A DNA stretch of 64,000 nt from Cesiribacteraceae bacterium YIM B00369 (GCA_017948555.1 JAFMYY010000001.1:1-64000), one strand, 5' to 3'. Positions 41,840-51,161 are shown, numbered from the stretch's first letter. The notes: generated by a model from the letters alone, not told the origin. Numbers and translations are program-made.

Positions 41840-43246
41840 ATGCTTGATAATAAGAATTATTTAACGCCTAAAGAAATTGTAGCGGAGCTTGATAAGTACA
41901 TCATCGGGCAAAAAGATGCCAAGCGAAATGTAGCTATTGCCTTAAGGAACCGCTGGCGCCGTATGAATGTGCTTTCTGAAATACAGGGAGATATTATGCC
42001 CAATAATATTCTGATGATTGGAGCCACAGGTGTGGGTAAAACGGAAATTGCCCGCAGGCTGGCCAAAATTGCAGATGCTCCTTTTACAAAAGTGGAGGCT
42101 TCTAAATTTACTGAGGTAGGATATGTTGGCCGCGATGTGGAAAGCATGGTACGTGACCTTGTAGACCAGGCAGTAAACCTGGTAAAAGCCAAAAAGCAGG
42201 AAGATGTAAAAGAAAAAGCTCAGCAGGTTGTGGAAGATATTATCCTGGATATCCTTATTCCTCCTGTTAAAGGAAAGCATTCGGCCTCTTCAGGCTTTGT
42301 GCTGGAAGAAGATAATGACACTGTGCCCGACAGCGATGAGGAGCTGAATGAGCGTACCCGCGAGCGCTTCCGTGAAAAAATCCGGAGTGGAGAGCTCGAT
42401 GAGCGGAAGATTGAAATTAATGTAAAGAAGGCTGCCGGCGGGAATATGGGTATGGTTGGCGGAGGCATGATGGACGAGGTGAGCATGATGAACCTACAGG
42501 AAATGCTGAGCAACATGATGCCTAAAAAGAGTAAGAAAAGGAAAGTGACCATTGGCGAGGCAAAGAAGCTTCTGATCGAAGAGGAGGCATCGAAGCTTAT
42601 CGATATGGATGAAGTGAAGGAAGAAGCAATCCGTAAAGCAGAGAATACCGGCATTATCTTTATTGATGAAATTGATAAAATTGCAGGTGGTGCAAGCAAA
42701 GGCGGCGGCGGTGGCCCTGACGTAAGCCGTGAGGGTGTTCAGCGCGACCTGCTTCCTATTGTGGAGGGAAGTGCGGTAAGCACAAAACATGGCGTTATTA
42801 ATACCGACCATATTCTCTTTATAGCGGCAGGTGCTTTCCATGTATCTAAACCAAGCGACCTTATCCCTGAAATGCAGGGGCGTTTCCCGATACGGGTAGA
42901 GCTTGAAGACCTTACTAAGGATGATTTCTACCACATTCTGAAAGATCCTAAAAATGCATTGACAAAACAGTATGAGGCGCTGTTTGAGTCAGAAGAGGTG
43001 AAGCTGACTTACCAGGACGAAGCTCTGGAAGAAATTGCAGATATGGCCTTTCAGATAAATTCAGAGGTGGAGAATATAGGAGCACGGCGCCTGCATACAG
43101 TAATGAGCCAGCTGCTTAACGATTTTCTCTTTGATGTGCCTGATGTAATAGGGCCCAATGCTCAGATTGTGATTACTAAAGATATGGTAAAAGAGCGCCT
43201 GAGCAAACTTATCCAGAACAAAGACCTGAGCCAGTATATTCTTTAG
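41840..43246 (+). CDS. hslU: HslU (ClpY), ATPase subunit of the HslUV protease
   Basis: HslU unfolds substrates and feeds them to the HslV peptidase. The 468-residue protein begins with YLTPKEIVAELDKYIIGQKDAK, carries Walker A GATGVGKTEIARRLA, the pore motif GYVGRD, a long I domain (about 115-240) including a Met/Gly-rich stretch, Walker B IIFIDEIDKIAGG, and ends in the conserved tail SQYIL used to activate HslV. No hslV gene is in the window, so the two subunits are encoded apart. A perfect inverted repeat follows the stop. Confidence 0.96.
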   Translation: MLDNKNYLTPKEIVAELDKYIIGQKDAKRNVAIALRNRWRRMNVLSEIQGDIMPNNILMIGATGVGKTEIARRLAKIADAPFTKVEASKFTEVGYVGRDVESMVRDLVDQAVNLVKAKKQEDVKEKAQQVVEDIILDILIPPVKGKHSASSGFVLEEDNDTVPDSDEELNERTRERFREKIRSGELDERKIEINVKKAAGGNMGMVGGGMMDEVSMMNLQEMLSNMMPKKSKKRKVTIGEAKKLLIEEEASKLIDMDEVKEEAIRKAENTGIIFIDEIDKIAGGASKGGGGGPDVSREGVQRDLLPIVEGSAVSTKHGVINTDHILFIAAGAFHVSKPSDLIPEMQGRFPIRVELEDLTKDDFYHILKDPKNALTKQYEALFESEEVKLTYQDEALEEIADMAFQINSEVENIGARRLHTVMSQLLNDFLFDVPDVIGPNAQIVITKDMVKERLSKLIQNKDLSQYIL

Positions 43247-43248
43247 TC

Positions 43249-43303
43249 AGAAGTCAGAAACCGGAAAACAGGAATTACCATTGATTTCCGGTTTCTGACT
43301 TCT
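43249..43303. repeat. perfect 19-bp inverted repeat after hslU
   Basis: Bases 43249-43267 are the exact reverse complement of 43285-43303, with a 17-base loop. No T run follows. It could form a strong RNA hairpin between hslU and the SDR gene. Confidence 0.85.
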
Positions 43304-43353
43304 TATCCCTTAATCAGTATATCAGTACATTATTAAATTAGCACATTAATTAA

Positions 43354-44079
43354 ATGAAATCTGTATTTTTTATTACCGGAAGCAGCAAAGGAATAGGAAA
43401 AGCTCTTGCTGAAGCTATTCTGGCTGAAAACGGGAAGAATTATGTGGTAGGAATTTCCAGGAGTAACAGCATTAAACATGAGCGGTTCGATTTTGTAGAG
43501 GCCGATCTGAGCCGTGATGCTGAGGAAGTTGCGATCCAAATTTTTAAGCAATATCAGCCATCTGAAAAAGCAGTACTGGTAAATAATGCCGGAACACTGG
43601 GGCATACAGCCTATATCGGCGAACTTGATAATAAGAAAATTCAGCAGGCTTTTCAGTTAAACATTACTGCTCCTGCTGTATTAATGAATGAATTTATCAG
43701 GGCCTATGACCATGGAAAAGTGGAGCCGCTTATCCTGAATATCAGCTCAGGAGCCGGAAAGTATGCGGTGGATGGCTGGTCCGGCTACTGTGCATCAAAG
43801 TCTGCCCTGGATATGCTGTCGCATGCGGCTGCCCTTGAAGCAGGAAAAAAAGGAAGCTCCCTGAAGGTGTTTTCAATTTCACCGGGAGTGGTCGATACTG
43901 AAATGCAAAGCGAAATACGCAGTACCGATCAAAAAGATTTTAGCAGGGTGCAATACTTTCAGCAACTGAAGAAAGAAGGAGGACTGGCTTCCCCGGAGGC
44001 AGTTGCAGGGCAAATCCTGAAGCTAATTAATAACCCTGACAGCTTTGAAGGCGTATTACAGGATGTAAGGGAGTTTTAG
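43354..44079 (+). CDS. short-chain dehydrogenase/reductase, sepiapterin-reductase-like
   Basis: A 241-residue NAD(P)-dependent classical SDR. The cofactor motif TGSSKGIG is at about residues 8-15, NNAG at about 76-79, the catalytic Ser in NISSGAG and the Tyr-x3-Lys pair in YCASK. The C-terminal SPGVVDTEMQ and the overall length resemble sepiapterin-reductase/benzil-reductase-type SDRs, but substrate cannot be assigned. The next gene follows after about 50 bases and may be co-transcribed. Confidence 0.88.
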   Translation: MKSVFFITGSSKGIGKALAEAILAENGKNYVVGISRSNSIKHERFDFVEADLSRDAEEVAIQIFKQYQPSEKAVLVNNAGTLGHTAYIGELDNKKIQQAFQLNITAPAVLMNEFIRAYDHGKVEPLILNISSGAGKYAVDGWSGYCASKSALDMLSHAAALEAGKKGSSLKVFSISPGVVDTEMQSEIRSTDQKDFSRVQYFQQLKKEGGLASPEAVAGQILKLINNPDSFEGVLQDVREF

Positions 44080-44130
44080 AGATGGCGAAAACAGAATTTG
44101 AAGATAAAGATTCAGTGCTGTTTTCACCGG

Positions 44131-45210
44131 ATGGCTTCTTTATTTTTTATCACCAAATTCCAGTTTAAATTGTGGCGGCTTAATACTTTTTTTATTTTTT
44201 TTATTTTAGTCATTTCATCCGGAGCTGCATCTGCACAGCAGGATACAAGTGAAGTAAAGTATCTCCGGGGTTTTAAGAATATTTTTCACCTGAAAGTTAT
44301 TGGTCAGTACCGGCCTATGACCCTTCGGGTGCAGGAAAAAGGAACAGGGGAGAGCATTCTTTTTCAGCCTAACGCGCGTCCTATGGCGGGTATTGGTGGT
44401 GAAATTGTAGACATTGGCTTTGCCTTAACTCTTAAGTTGCCGGAATCTGCCGGAAGAGATAATGATATATATGGGAATACCCGCTTTCATGACTTTCAGG
44501 TAAACTGGTATCAGGATAGATTTGCTGTTGATTTTCAGTATCAGTATTATCAGGGGTTTTATATTTCCAGAGTAAATATACCTGATGTTTCCTATGATGA
44601 ATACCTTCAAAAGCCGGATTTGCGGATTGAGGGGTATGGCCTGAACGGTGTTTATGTTTTTAACCAGGATAAGTTTTCCTATGGTGCTGCTTTCAATAAT
44701 TCCTATAAGCAGCTGCGCAGCACAGGTTCTTTTTTAATGATGGCTTCAATAAAGCATACAGGCATCAGAACTGCCGGCACATTAATTCCGGATCAGTTTC
44801 TGAATGAATTTAGCTCAACTCCCCGAATACACAATGTCTGGATAACGGGCTTTTCTATTATGCCGGGCTATGCGCAAACTTTTGTGGCGGGTAATTTTTA
44901 CCTGAACCTGGTTTTAGAGGTCGGGCCCGATTTGCAATACAGAGATTATGTGATTGCTGAGGGAAGGAAGCAGAACTGGAGAGCAGAAGGTAAAATGAAC
45001 ATAAGAGGCGGCCTTGGGTATGATAACGGCGACTTTTTTGCAGGAGTTTTTTATCTGGGAAGGCGTAACAGATTTAGTGTCGGGGAATTAAATATTGTGC
45101 ATGAAGCCGGTTTCGCCCGTTTAAATATCGGGCATCGTTTTTCTGAAATGTCCTGGATGCAGGATATCCGCGGCTGGAAGCTTTATAAAAAAATAATGAA
45201 CCCTTTCTAA
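44131..45210 (+). CDS. DUF4421-like outer-membrane protein
   Basis: The protein (359 residues from ATG 44131) has a signal peptide with a hydrophobic core at about 20-32 (FFIFFILVISSG) and cleavage near ASA-QQD. The rest alternates polar and hydrophobic residues with many aromatics, as in an outer-membrane beta-barrel, and fits the DUF4421 family of Bacteroidota. A TTG at 44098 opens the frame 11 codons earlier; ATG gives a more normal signal peptide. No function is known. Confidence 0.75.
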   Translation: MASLFFITKFQFKLWRLNTFFIFFILVISSGAASAQQDTSEVKYLRGFKNIFHLKVIGQYRPMTLRVQEKGTGESILFQPNARPMAGIGGEIVDIGFALTLKLPESAGRDNDIYGNTRFHDFQVNWYQDRFAVDFQYQYYQGFYISRVNIPDVSYDEYLQKPDLRIEGYGLNGVYVFNQDKFSYGAAFNNSYKQLRSTGSFLMMASIKHTGIRTAGTLIPDQFLNEFSSTPRIHNVWITGFSIMPGYAQTFVAGNFYLNLVLEVGPDLQYRDYVIAEGRKQNWRAEGKMNIRGGLGYDNGDFFAGVFYLGRRNRFSVGELNIVHEAGFARLNIGHRFSEMSWMQDIRGWKLYKKIMNPF

Positions 45211-45711
45211 TCAGGAAGGCAGGTTTTTCGGGTACTGGAAAAACATAAACTCTGCTTTTGCTTCCTGTGCTTCCTGCCATGTGCTGCAGTGGAGCTTAAC
45301 CCCAAAAATGCCGCAGGTTGGAATATTGTCAATCGCCTGCGAAGGGCATAGCTGATTTACAAATTCTGTAAACCCCGGATTATGACCCACCAAAAGTGCT
45401 GAATTTACCTCATCAGAAATGGATTTGGTAATATCCCATATTCCGGAAGGAGTTGCGTGATAAAGCTTAGGTTCAGTATGGTAGTCCTTTCCTTTCAGTC
45501 CCAGCTCTGCACCAAACTTACTGATGGTTGCCAGTGTCCGCACAGAATGGCTCGTAATGATGAGTTCCGGGGTATTGCAATTCTTTTTAAACCACTTTCC
45601 CATTTTTGGAGCGTCCCTGCGTCCTCTTTTGTTAAGGGGGCGTTCGGCATCCGAAAGCTCAGGATAATCCCAGCTTGATTTAGCGTGCCGTAACAATATA
45701 AGCGTTTTCAT
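45211..45711 (-). CDS. SixA-like histidine phosphatase
   Basis: A 166-residue member of the histidine phosphatase superfamily. The catalytic motif LRHAKSSW lies at residues 7-14 (His9 nucleophile), followed by ERPLNKRG and HSVRT, with a second His in VGHNPG. The size and LRHAKSSW motif match SixA, which dephosphorylates phosphohistidine in phosphorelay Hpt domains; other small-molecule substrates are possible. Its stop codon abuts the end of the convergent DUF4421-like gene with no spacer. Confidence 0.87.
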   Translation of the reverse strand: MKTLILLRHAKSSWDYPELSDAERPLNKRGRRDAPKMGKWFKKNCNTPELIITSHSVRTLATISKFGAELGLKGKDYHTEPKLYHATPSGIWDITKSISDEVNSALLVGHNPGFTEFVNQLCPSQAIDNIPTCGIFGVKLHCSTWQEAQEAKAEFMFFQYPKNLPS

Positions 45712-45775
45712 GGGGGAAATATAGCTTAATTTATTGAATCCTGCCGCCTTTCCAGGTACTGAAAAAATTCTGTTG

Positions 45776-45810
45776 AAAAAAAAGAAAGTGCATAGTTCAT
45801 ACGCACTTTC
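45776..45810 (-). terminator. terminator of the HNH/AP2 gene
   Basis: GAAAGTGC (45784-45791) pairs with GCACTTTC (45803-45810); on the minus strand it is followed by TTTCTTTTTTTT. Confidence 0.82.
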
Positions 45811-45847
45811 CTCTTTATTAAATTATGTCAGACGGAGTCCGTACTCC

Positions 45848-46426
45848 TTAATCTCTTATTTCTTCCTGCTCAAGCTCATTAACTTCCTTCTCTTTTTCAA
45901 GAACGTTAAGGCTGCGGGTTTTTCCGAAAAGTTCAATAGACTTTTTATTGTAAGCGAGAGCGGCTTCCTCAGGGGTATCGTATAAGCCAAGGTTAAAGCG
46001 CTGTCCGTCTTTGTAAATTACAGCACGGTATTTCTGGTTATCTTTTACAATTCCTCTGTAGCCAAGAGGGTTGTCTGTTTTGCGGGTGTTGCGGGTAACA
46101 TGGCTGAATGTGGTCCATTCAAGGTTTTTTACCCTGCAATCTAACCTGTCACCATTTTTAAGAATAACAAACAGTCGTTTGTCAGTTTCCGGCTTTTCAA
46201 CAAACTTTTCTGCAATTAATTTATGCAGATAGATTGTTTCATTGCGGTAGGTACCATCCTTGTTCAGCCAGTTTTTCTGGAAGAAAGCATAGCCGCTTGA
46301 GTGAATACGCAAATGCTTTAGAAAACCTACCTGGTTGAGATACTCATTGCTGGTAATGTACTCATAGGTTTTGTCATCCACAATTGCACTCTTTTCAGAG
46401 TTTTTGAGTTTAAGCCTGTACAACAT
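45848..46426 (-). CDS. HNH-like plus AP2/ERF-like DNA-binding protein
   Basis: The 192-residue protein combines two DNA-binding modules. Residues about 64-105 resemble the HNH_3 fold of homing endonucleases (IYLHKLIAEKFVEKP, then CRVKNLEWTT), but the His/Asn that should form the nuclease centre are replaced (FVILKNGD where VNHIDG is typical). Residues about 121-174 form an AP2/ERF-like domain (GYRGIVKDNQKYRAVI, NLGLYDTPEEAALAYN, ELFGKTRSLN). The tail is Glu-rich. It looks like a homing-endonuclease relative that has lost cleavage and could act as a regulator. The gene has its own terminator and a 5'-leader hairpin. Confidence 0.75.
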   Translation of the reverse strand: MLYRLKLKNSEKSAIVDDKTYEYITSNEYLNQVGFLKHLRIHSSGYAFFQKNWLNKDGTYRNETIYLHKLIAEKFVEKPETDKRLFVILKNGDRLDCRVKNLEWTTFSHVTRNTRKTDNPLGYRGIVKDNQKYRAVIYKDGQRFNLGLYDTPEEAALAYNKKSIELFGKTRSLNVLEKEKEVNELEQEEIRD

Positions 46427-46468
46427 GATTTCTACTGTTTAATAACTTCCCAATGACTCTTTTTTTGC

Positions 46469-46492
46469 CTTACAACCGAGAGTTGTTGTAAG
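46469..46492 (-). promoter_or_regulatory. hairpin in the leader of the HNH/AP2 gene
   Basis: CTTACAAC and GTTGTAAG form a perfect 8-bp inverted repeat with an 8-base loop, 43-66 bases ahead of the start codon. It may be an operator or a leader RNA structure. Confidence 0.35.
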
Positions 46493-46677
46493 CCTTTGAC
46501 AGCATTAAGGAGAGAGTTAATTGTTATTTAAATGATTAAATTCCATTTCAACCTGTGCCGGAGCTATGATACGAATTACATTTGTTAAATAAAAGAAAAT
46601 TTCCGGTTTTACTTGAAAAAAGGAGTTTTCTGTGGTCTAACGGAGTATGTACATATCAATTTGCGTTATAACACTGT

Positions 46678-47685
46678 TTACGGTAAGTAGAAATCAAATA
46701 TTATACCATTCATGCAAAGGAAGTGTTTTTCAGGACACTCATGGTACCCTATTTTAGAGCAGGGGCGGCAATTCAGGCCTTTTTTTTCTAAAATAATAAA
46801 ACGTGTACGGTACGGATACATTCCAAATTCGGGAATAGTATTCCCCCAAATGGAATAAATATCCTTTTTAAAGGCTGCAGCAATATGCATAAGGCCTGTG
46901 TCATGAGAAAACACATGGCTGGCACCTTTTACCAGCGATGCACTCTGGTTCAGGTTAAATTTGCCGCAGGCATTATATATAATTGTTTTCTTGTTTAGTG
47001 CCACGAGCCCCTCTTCATATTGTTCATGGGCTTTTTCCCGCTGAAAGAAGGCTTCTATCCCTCTGGCATTTTCAACATCTTCCTTTCCGCCTAACAATAC
47101 AATAGGTTTATTGATCTTATCGCACAGTTCAATCATGCGGCTGAGCGGCAGTTTTTTTGTATTGTGCTGCGCCCCTATGGCATAGGCAACATAGCCGTTC
47201 CGGTGCGTTTCGGGAAGCCAGCTGTTTTCCACCTCATCTTTTTCAGGAATAAAATAATCCAGTCCAAGATTGTCCATGGAAACCCCCAGTGGCGCAACGG
47301 TATCCATGTAGCGGTCTACAATGTGGCGGTTGGGCAGCCTGTCGATTTTAAAGTTTACCATCAGCCACTTCTGGTAATTCAGTTTGTCGAAGCTGTAGGC
47401 TTTACTGTTAAGGCGTAGCTTTATAATACGGGTGCGGAGGTTGTTGTGAAGGTCGATGATGTAATCGAATTTTTCCTTCTTAAGCTCTGCCACCAGTGTC
47501 TCCAGCTTGTCGTGCAGGAGGTGGAGTTTATCTATATAAGGATTTCCTTCCAGTATTCCTGCGTATTGTTTTTTTGTGCAGTAATGCACCTGGCAGGAAT
47601 CGAGCTGGGTTTTGATGCAACGGATAACGGGTGTGGTCAGCACAATGTCGCCAATAGAGGAAAACCTTATAATAAGAACTTTCAT
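46678..47685 (-). CDS. glycosyltransferase family 9 (heptosyltransferase-like)
   Basis: The 335-residue protein has the GT9 layout: N-terminal MKVLIIRFSSIGDIVLTTPVIRC in which the FSSIGDIVLTTP motif is typical, and a C-terminal nucleotide-sugar region with SHDTGLMHIAAAF and CRPC followed by CMNG. GT9 enzymes add heptose or related sugars to the LPS core. Its start overlaps the stop of the upstream PolX-like gene by four bases (ATGA), indicating coupled translation, although the two functions are unrelated. Confidence 0.9.
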   Translation of the reverse strand: MKVLIIRFSSIGDIVLTTPVIRCIKTQLDSCQVHYCTKKQYAGILEGNPYIDKLHLLHDKLETLVAELKKEKFDYIIDLHNNLRTRIIKLRLNSKAYSFDKLNYQKWLMVNFKIDRLPNRHIVDRYMDTVAPLGVSMDNLGLDYFIPEKDEVENSWLPETHRNGYVAYAIGAQHNTKKLPLSRMIELCDKINKPIVLLGGKEDVENARGIEAFFQREKAHEQYEEGLVALNKKTIIYNACGKFNLNQSASLVKGASHVFSHDTGLMHIAAAFKKDIYSIWGNTIPEFGMYPYRTRFIILEKKGLNCRPCSKIGYHECPEKHFLCMNGIIFDFYLP

Positions 47686-49451
47686 GCCTGCTTTTCTGCT
47701 TTCTCTTTACGGTTAATAAAATGCTGAGCCACTTCAGTAACTGAGCGGGTGTTAAATGTCATTTCGGGCGTGAGTCCGCCTTTTCGGCCTGCCAGTACCC
47801 CATAATACATATCTTTGTAGCCTGCGGTTTCATGTGCATCGGGATTTATGCTCAGGACTACTCCTTTTTCAAGGGCATACTGAATCCACCTCCAGTCCAT
47901 ATCCAGCCTCCATGGGTTTGCGTTAATTTCAATGATCACTCCCTTCTCCGCACAGGCATCTATTACCTGGCGGTGGTCTATGGGGTATCCTTCGCGGCGC
48001 AGGATCAGGCGGCCGGTCGGGTGGCCCAGTATAGTGGTATAAGGGTTATTGATGGCGGTTAATAATCTTTGAGTGGCTTTTTCCATGCTCATATTGAGGT
48101 TCCCGTGTATGGAGGCCACAATAAAGTCGAAGCTGGCCAGTACCTCATCCGGATAGTCCAGGGAGCCGTCAGGCAGAATGTCAGATTCTATGCCTTTAAA
48201 AATCCGGAAAGGGGCCATTTCCCTGTTCAGCTGGTCAATTTCTTCCTGTTGCTGCTTTATCCGCTCAATTTCCAGGCCTCCGGCATAAAATGCAGTGCGG
48301 CTGTGGTCGCTCATGCCCAGGTATTCAAAGCCCATGTCCCTGCAATGTTCAGCCATTTCCCGGAGGCTGTGTTTACCATCCGACCAGGTGCTGTGGTTGT
48401 GCAGGATACCTTTCAGGTGGCTATACTCCACAAGGCGGGGTAATTCGTTTTTCTCCGCAAGGCCAATTTCAAAAAATCCTTCCCGGAGCTCCGGTTCAAC
48501 ATACGCCAGTCCTGCGGCTTCGTAAATGGCTTCTTCCGTAGCATATTCCTTTTCCGCTGCCACCTGTAAGAGGTTTTTGCCCGACTGCAGTTGCGCCCGC
48601 AGGTGAGTAGGGGAGCCTGTAAGCCTGAACTGCATATTTGTAAATGTTTCCGGCCTGCATATATGTATTTCGGTAGCCAGGCTGATTTCTTTTATAGTTC
48701 CCCGCCACACAAAAGGGCCCGATTTTTCGATTTCCTGCTGAAGAATGGCAATGGATGAGATAAATTCCATAACCTCAGGAGGGGCAGGGTGGCTCACAAC
48801 CAGGCAAAGGGTGTCCAGTACCTCAAGCCGGCGCCGGTACTGCCCGCTCAGCGCTGCCTGTGAAGCGGGAAACTGGTCACGGATGGTCTTTTCAAGTTCA
48901 GTGGCAATAGCTTCCACATCTGCATAGCGGATTTTCCCTATATTGGAACGGGTAAAGAGAAGGGCCTGCCGGATGGTTTCCTGCGTTTTTTCTCCAAATC
49001 CTTTTGCCTGACGAAGTACATTGTTTTCGCATGCCAGCAGGAGCTCCTCCGGATCTTCAATTTCCAGTTCCTGCCAGATCTGTCGTAATTTTTTCGGTCC
49101 CAGCCCTTTAATGTCCAGCATAGCAATTACCCCTGCCGGAGTTTTCTCCAGAAGTTCGTTCAGCTGAGTAAAGCTTCCTGTTTCAAGAATTTCACTTATA
49201 CTGGAAGCAAGGCTTTTCCCGATTCCCTCCAGGGCCGTAATGGAGGCAGGGTCCATTCCTTTGAGCTGACTATTCAGCCGCTCCACAGCCACAACTGCGT
49301 TCTGATAACCGCGTATTTTAAAAGCATTTTCGTTGTGCAGTTCCATTAAAGAGGCTGCAAGCCGCAGCTGGCGAATGATGTCCTTATTGCTCAAAACAGA
49401 TATACTTTTTAAAAATTCAGGATGGGAAATATTATGTATGCAAAGGTACAA
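47682..49451 (-). CDS. PolX-family protein with PHP phosphoesterase domain; polymerase site apparently degenerate
   Basis: The 589-residue protein has the bacterial PolX plan: an N-terminal pol-beta 8-kDa-like and helix-hairpin-helix region (about 25-170), a palm-like region (about 175-300) and a C-terminal PHP domain (about 345-580). In the palm the expected GSxRR...DxD reads GQYRR...TLC (203-216), and the third Asp position reads Glu261, so metal-dependent nucleotide transfer looks lost. The PHP ligands are all present: His351, His353, Asp358, His383, Glu422, His449, His477, Asp538 and His540, supporting 3'-5' exonuclease or AP-endonuclease activity. A TTG at 49394 (MSNKDIIRQL) is an attractive alternative start matching the usual N terminus. 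Confidence 0.88.
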   Translation of the reverse strand: MYLCIHNISHPEFLKSISVLSNKDIIRQLRLAASLMELHNENAFKIRGYQNAVVAVERLNSQLKGMDPASITALEGIGKSLASSISEILETGSFTQLNELLEKTPAGVIAMLDIKGLGPKKLRQIWQELEIEDPEELLLACENNVLRQAKGFGEKTQETIRQALLFTRSNIGKIRYADVEAIATELEKTIRDQFPASQAALSGQYRRRLEVLDTLCLVVSHPAPPEVMEFISSIAILQQEIEKSGPFVWRGTIKEISLATEIHICRPETFTNMQFRLTGSPTHLRAQLQSGKNLLQVAAEKEYATEEAIYEAAGLAYVEPELREGFFEIGLAEKNELPRLVEYSHLKGILHNHSTWSDGKHSLREMAEHCRDMGFEYLGMSDHSRTAFYAGGLEIERIKQQQEEIDQLNREMAPFRIFKGIESDILPDGSLDYPDEVLASFDFIVASIHGNLNMSMEKATQRLLTAINNPYTTILGHPTGRLILRREGYPIDHRQVIDACAEKGVIIEINANPWRLDMDWRWIQYALEKGVVLSINPDAHETAGYKDMYYGVLAGRKGGLTPEMTFNTRSVTEVAQHFINRKEKAEKQA

Positions 49452-49574
49452 ACTATTCGTGTTTTATTATTTCCTATTTATCTCCTTTCTTGTGGAAGGT
49501 TAAATATTTCCGTAGATTCAGCAAGATATGGGTACCGGAGCTAATCAATACTGGAATTTGTTCGTTAGATTAAT

Positions 49575-51161
49575 ATGAAGGCTTTTCTGATAAGTATTAT
49601 ATTCCTGATGTGGTGCGGCCTTTGTATGCCGCTGTCTGCTCAGATTGTTCAGCCTGCCCGCATGGAACTGGAGCTGAAAGACGGGGAGGAATATTATTCC
49701 ATTGTATCTGCAGAGGAAGAAGGAATTGTGTTGTACCGGGAGAATATCCGGGAAAGCCGGTTGCGCAGGCAGGTATATGATATTATTTGCCTGGACAGTG
49801 AATTAAAGGAGCGGTGGAAATCGCAGCTTGAAGTGGAGGGTGGTAAGCTTACCGGCTATGAATACAGCGCCGGCAAAGTGTACCTGCTTTTTAGGGAGGA
49901 ATCAAATAAAGCAGATAATTATCAGATCTTTACCCTCGATGTGGCTACAAGCCTTACTGCCCGCTACACTATTGATAATGCAATTCCTGTGGAGCTGTCG
50001 GAATTTACGGTAGTGGATAATGTAGTACTCCTTGGTGGCTATGTTAACTTCCGCCCCACCGTTATTTATTTCGATCTCCTTACCGATAAATACAGGGTAG
50101 TTCCGGGCTTGTATGCCAATAATAGTGAAATACTGGAAATAAAAACAAGCGAAGAAAATAAAACCTTTTCTATTCTTCATACAGAGAGGCTACCGGATAA
50201 GCAGTATACCATCACTACCAAAACCTTTGACAGGGAATGTAATCTCCTGTTCGACTTTCGCCTGAAGCCGGAGCCGGACCGGAATTTATTATACGGGCGC
50301 ACCACTTCTTTTGGTGATGATGCACTCCATATTGCAGGTACTTATTCGCATGGCAACACGAAATTCAGCCGGGGTATATTTATTGCTAATATTCATCCCG
50401 ATGGCAGCCAGAACATTAAATACTACAATTACGGTGATTTGAAGAATTTCTTCAGTTACATGAAAGCACGGCGCGAAAAAAGGATGAGAAACCGTATAGA
50501 ACGGCGAAAAATAAAAGGAAAGAAAGTAAAGCTTAATTATAAGCTCCTGGTGCATGATGTTCTGGAAAAGAAAAATTCAAACATACTGTTAGGCGAAGCT
50601 TTCTATCCTAAATATTCAAGCAGGCCAAATTATAATTATGCAGGTACCTACAGCGGCTTTAACAGGGCTCTCTACCCGAATTTAAGACATATGGAGGACA
50701 GTAATTTAGACGGGTATCAGTATACCCACGCAGTTGTAATTGGCTTCGATCAAAAAGGAAACCTGCTCTGGGATAATAGTTTTGAGATTAATGATGTGGT
50801 AAGCCCCACCCTTCAGAAATTTGTTCAGGTGCTTCCTTTCGATACTTTTACTGTGCTGCTTTATATGTATGAACACGAGATCCGTTCTAAAATAATTCAG
50901 AAAGATGAGGTGCTGGAAGGGAAAACCTCCGACGATATAGCCACGCTCTATGAAGGTGACGATGTGCAGAGTACCGGTTTTGATATGGGGGGGCTGAAAG
51001 AATGGTATGGACCCTATTTTTACGCCTTTGGTGTGCAGCGGATCAGGAATAATTCAGTTAATGGGGGTAATAAGGACAGGAAAGTCTTTTTTGTTAATAA
51101 AATTACTTATGAGCCACAGCAGGTGCAGGAAAGAGAGGCCAGAGGAGCGGTGAAAGAATAA
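49575..51161 (+). CDS. secreted protein of unknown function
   Basis: I do not recognise this 528-residue protein. It has a signal peptide (about 1-22, ending PLSAQ). The N-terminal 270 residues contain repeated short beta-strand units with Tyr and acidic residues (GYEYSAGKVYLLF, NVVLLGGYVNF, ALHIAGTYSHG), suggestive of a beta-propeller. A very basic helical stretch (about 295-325, ARREKRMRNRIERRK) interrupts the fold. No lipobox, transmembrane helix or T9SS C-terminal domain is seen, so it is probably periplasmic. It is divergently oriented from the PolX-like gene. Confidence 0.7.
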   Translation: MKAFLISIIFLMWCGLCMPLSAQIVQPARMELELKDGEEYYSIVSAEEEGIVLYRENIRESRLRRQVYDIICLDSELKERWKSQLEVEGGKLTGYEYSAGKVYLLFREESNKADNYQIFTLDVATSLTARYTIDNAIPVELSEFTVVDNVVLLGGYVNFRPTVIYFDLLTDKYRVVPGLYANNSEILEIKTSEENKTFSILHTERLPDKQYTITTKTFDRECNLLFDFRLKPEPDRNLLYGRTTSFGDDALHIAGTYSHGNTKFSRGIFIANIHPDGSQNIKYYNYGDLKNFFSYMKARREKRMRNRIERRKIKGKKVKLNYKLLVHDVLEKKNSNILLGEAFYPKYSSRPNYNYAGTYSGFNRALYPNLRHMEDSNLDGYQYTHAVVIGFDQKGNLLWDNSFEINDVVSPTLQKFVQVLPFDTFTVLLYMYEHEIRSKIIQKDEVLEGKTSDDIATLYEGDDVQSTGFDMGGLKEWYGPYFYAFGVQRIRNNSVNGGNKDRKVFFVNKITYEPQQVQEREARGAVKE

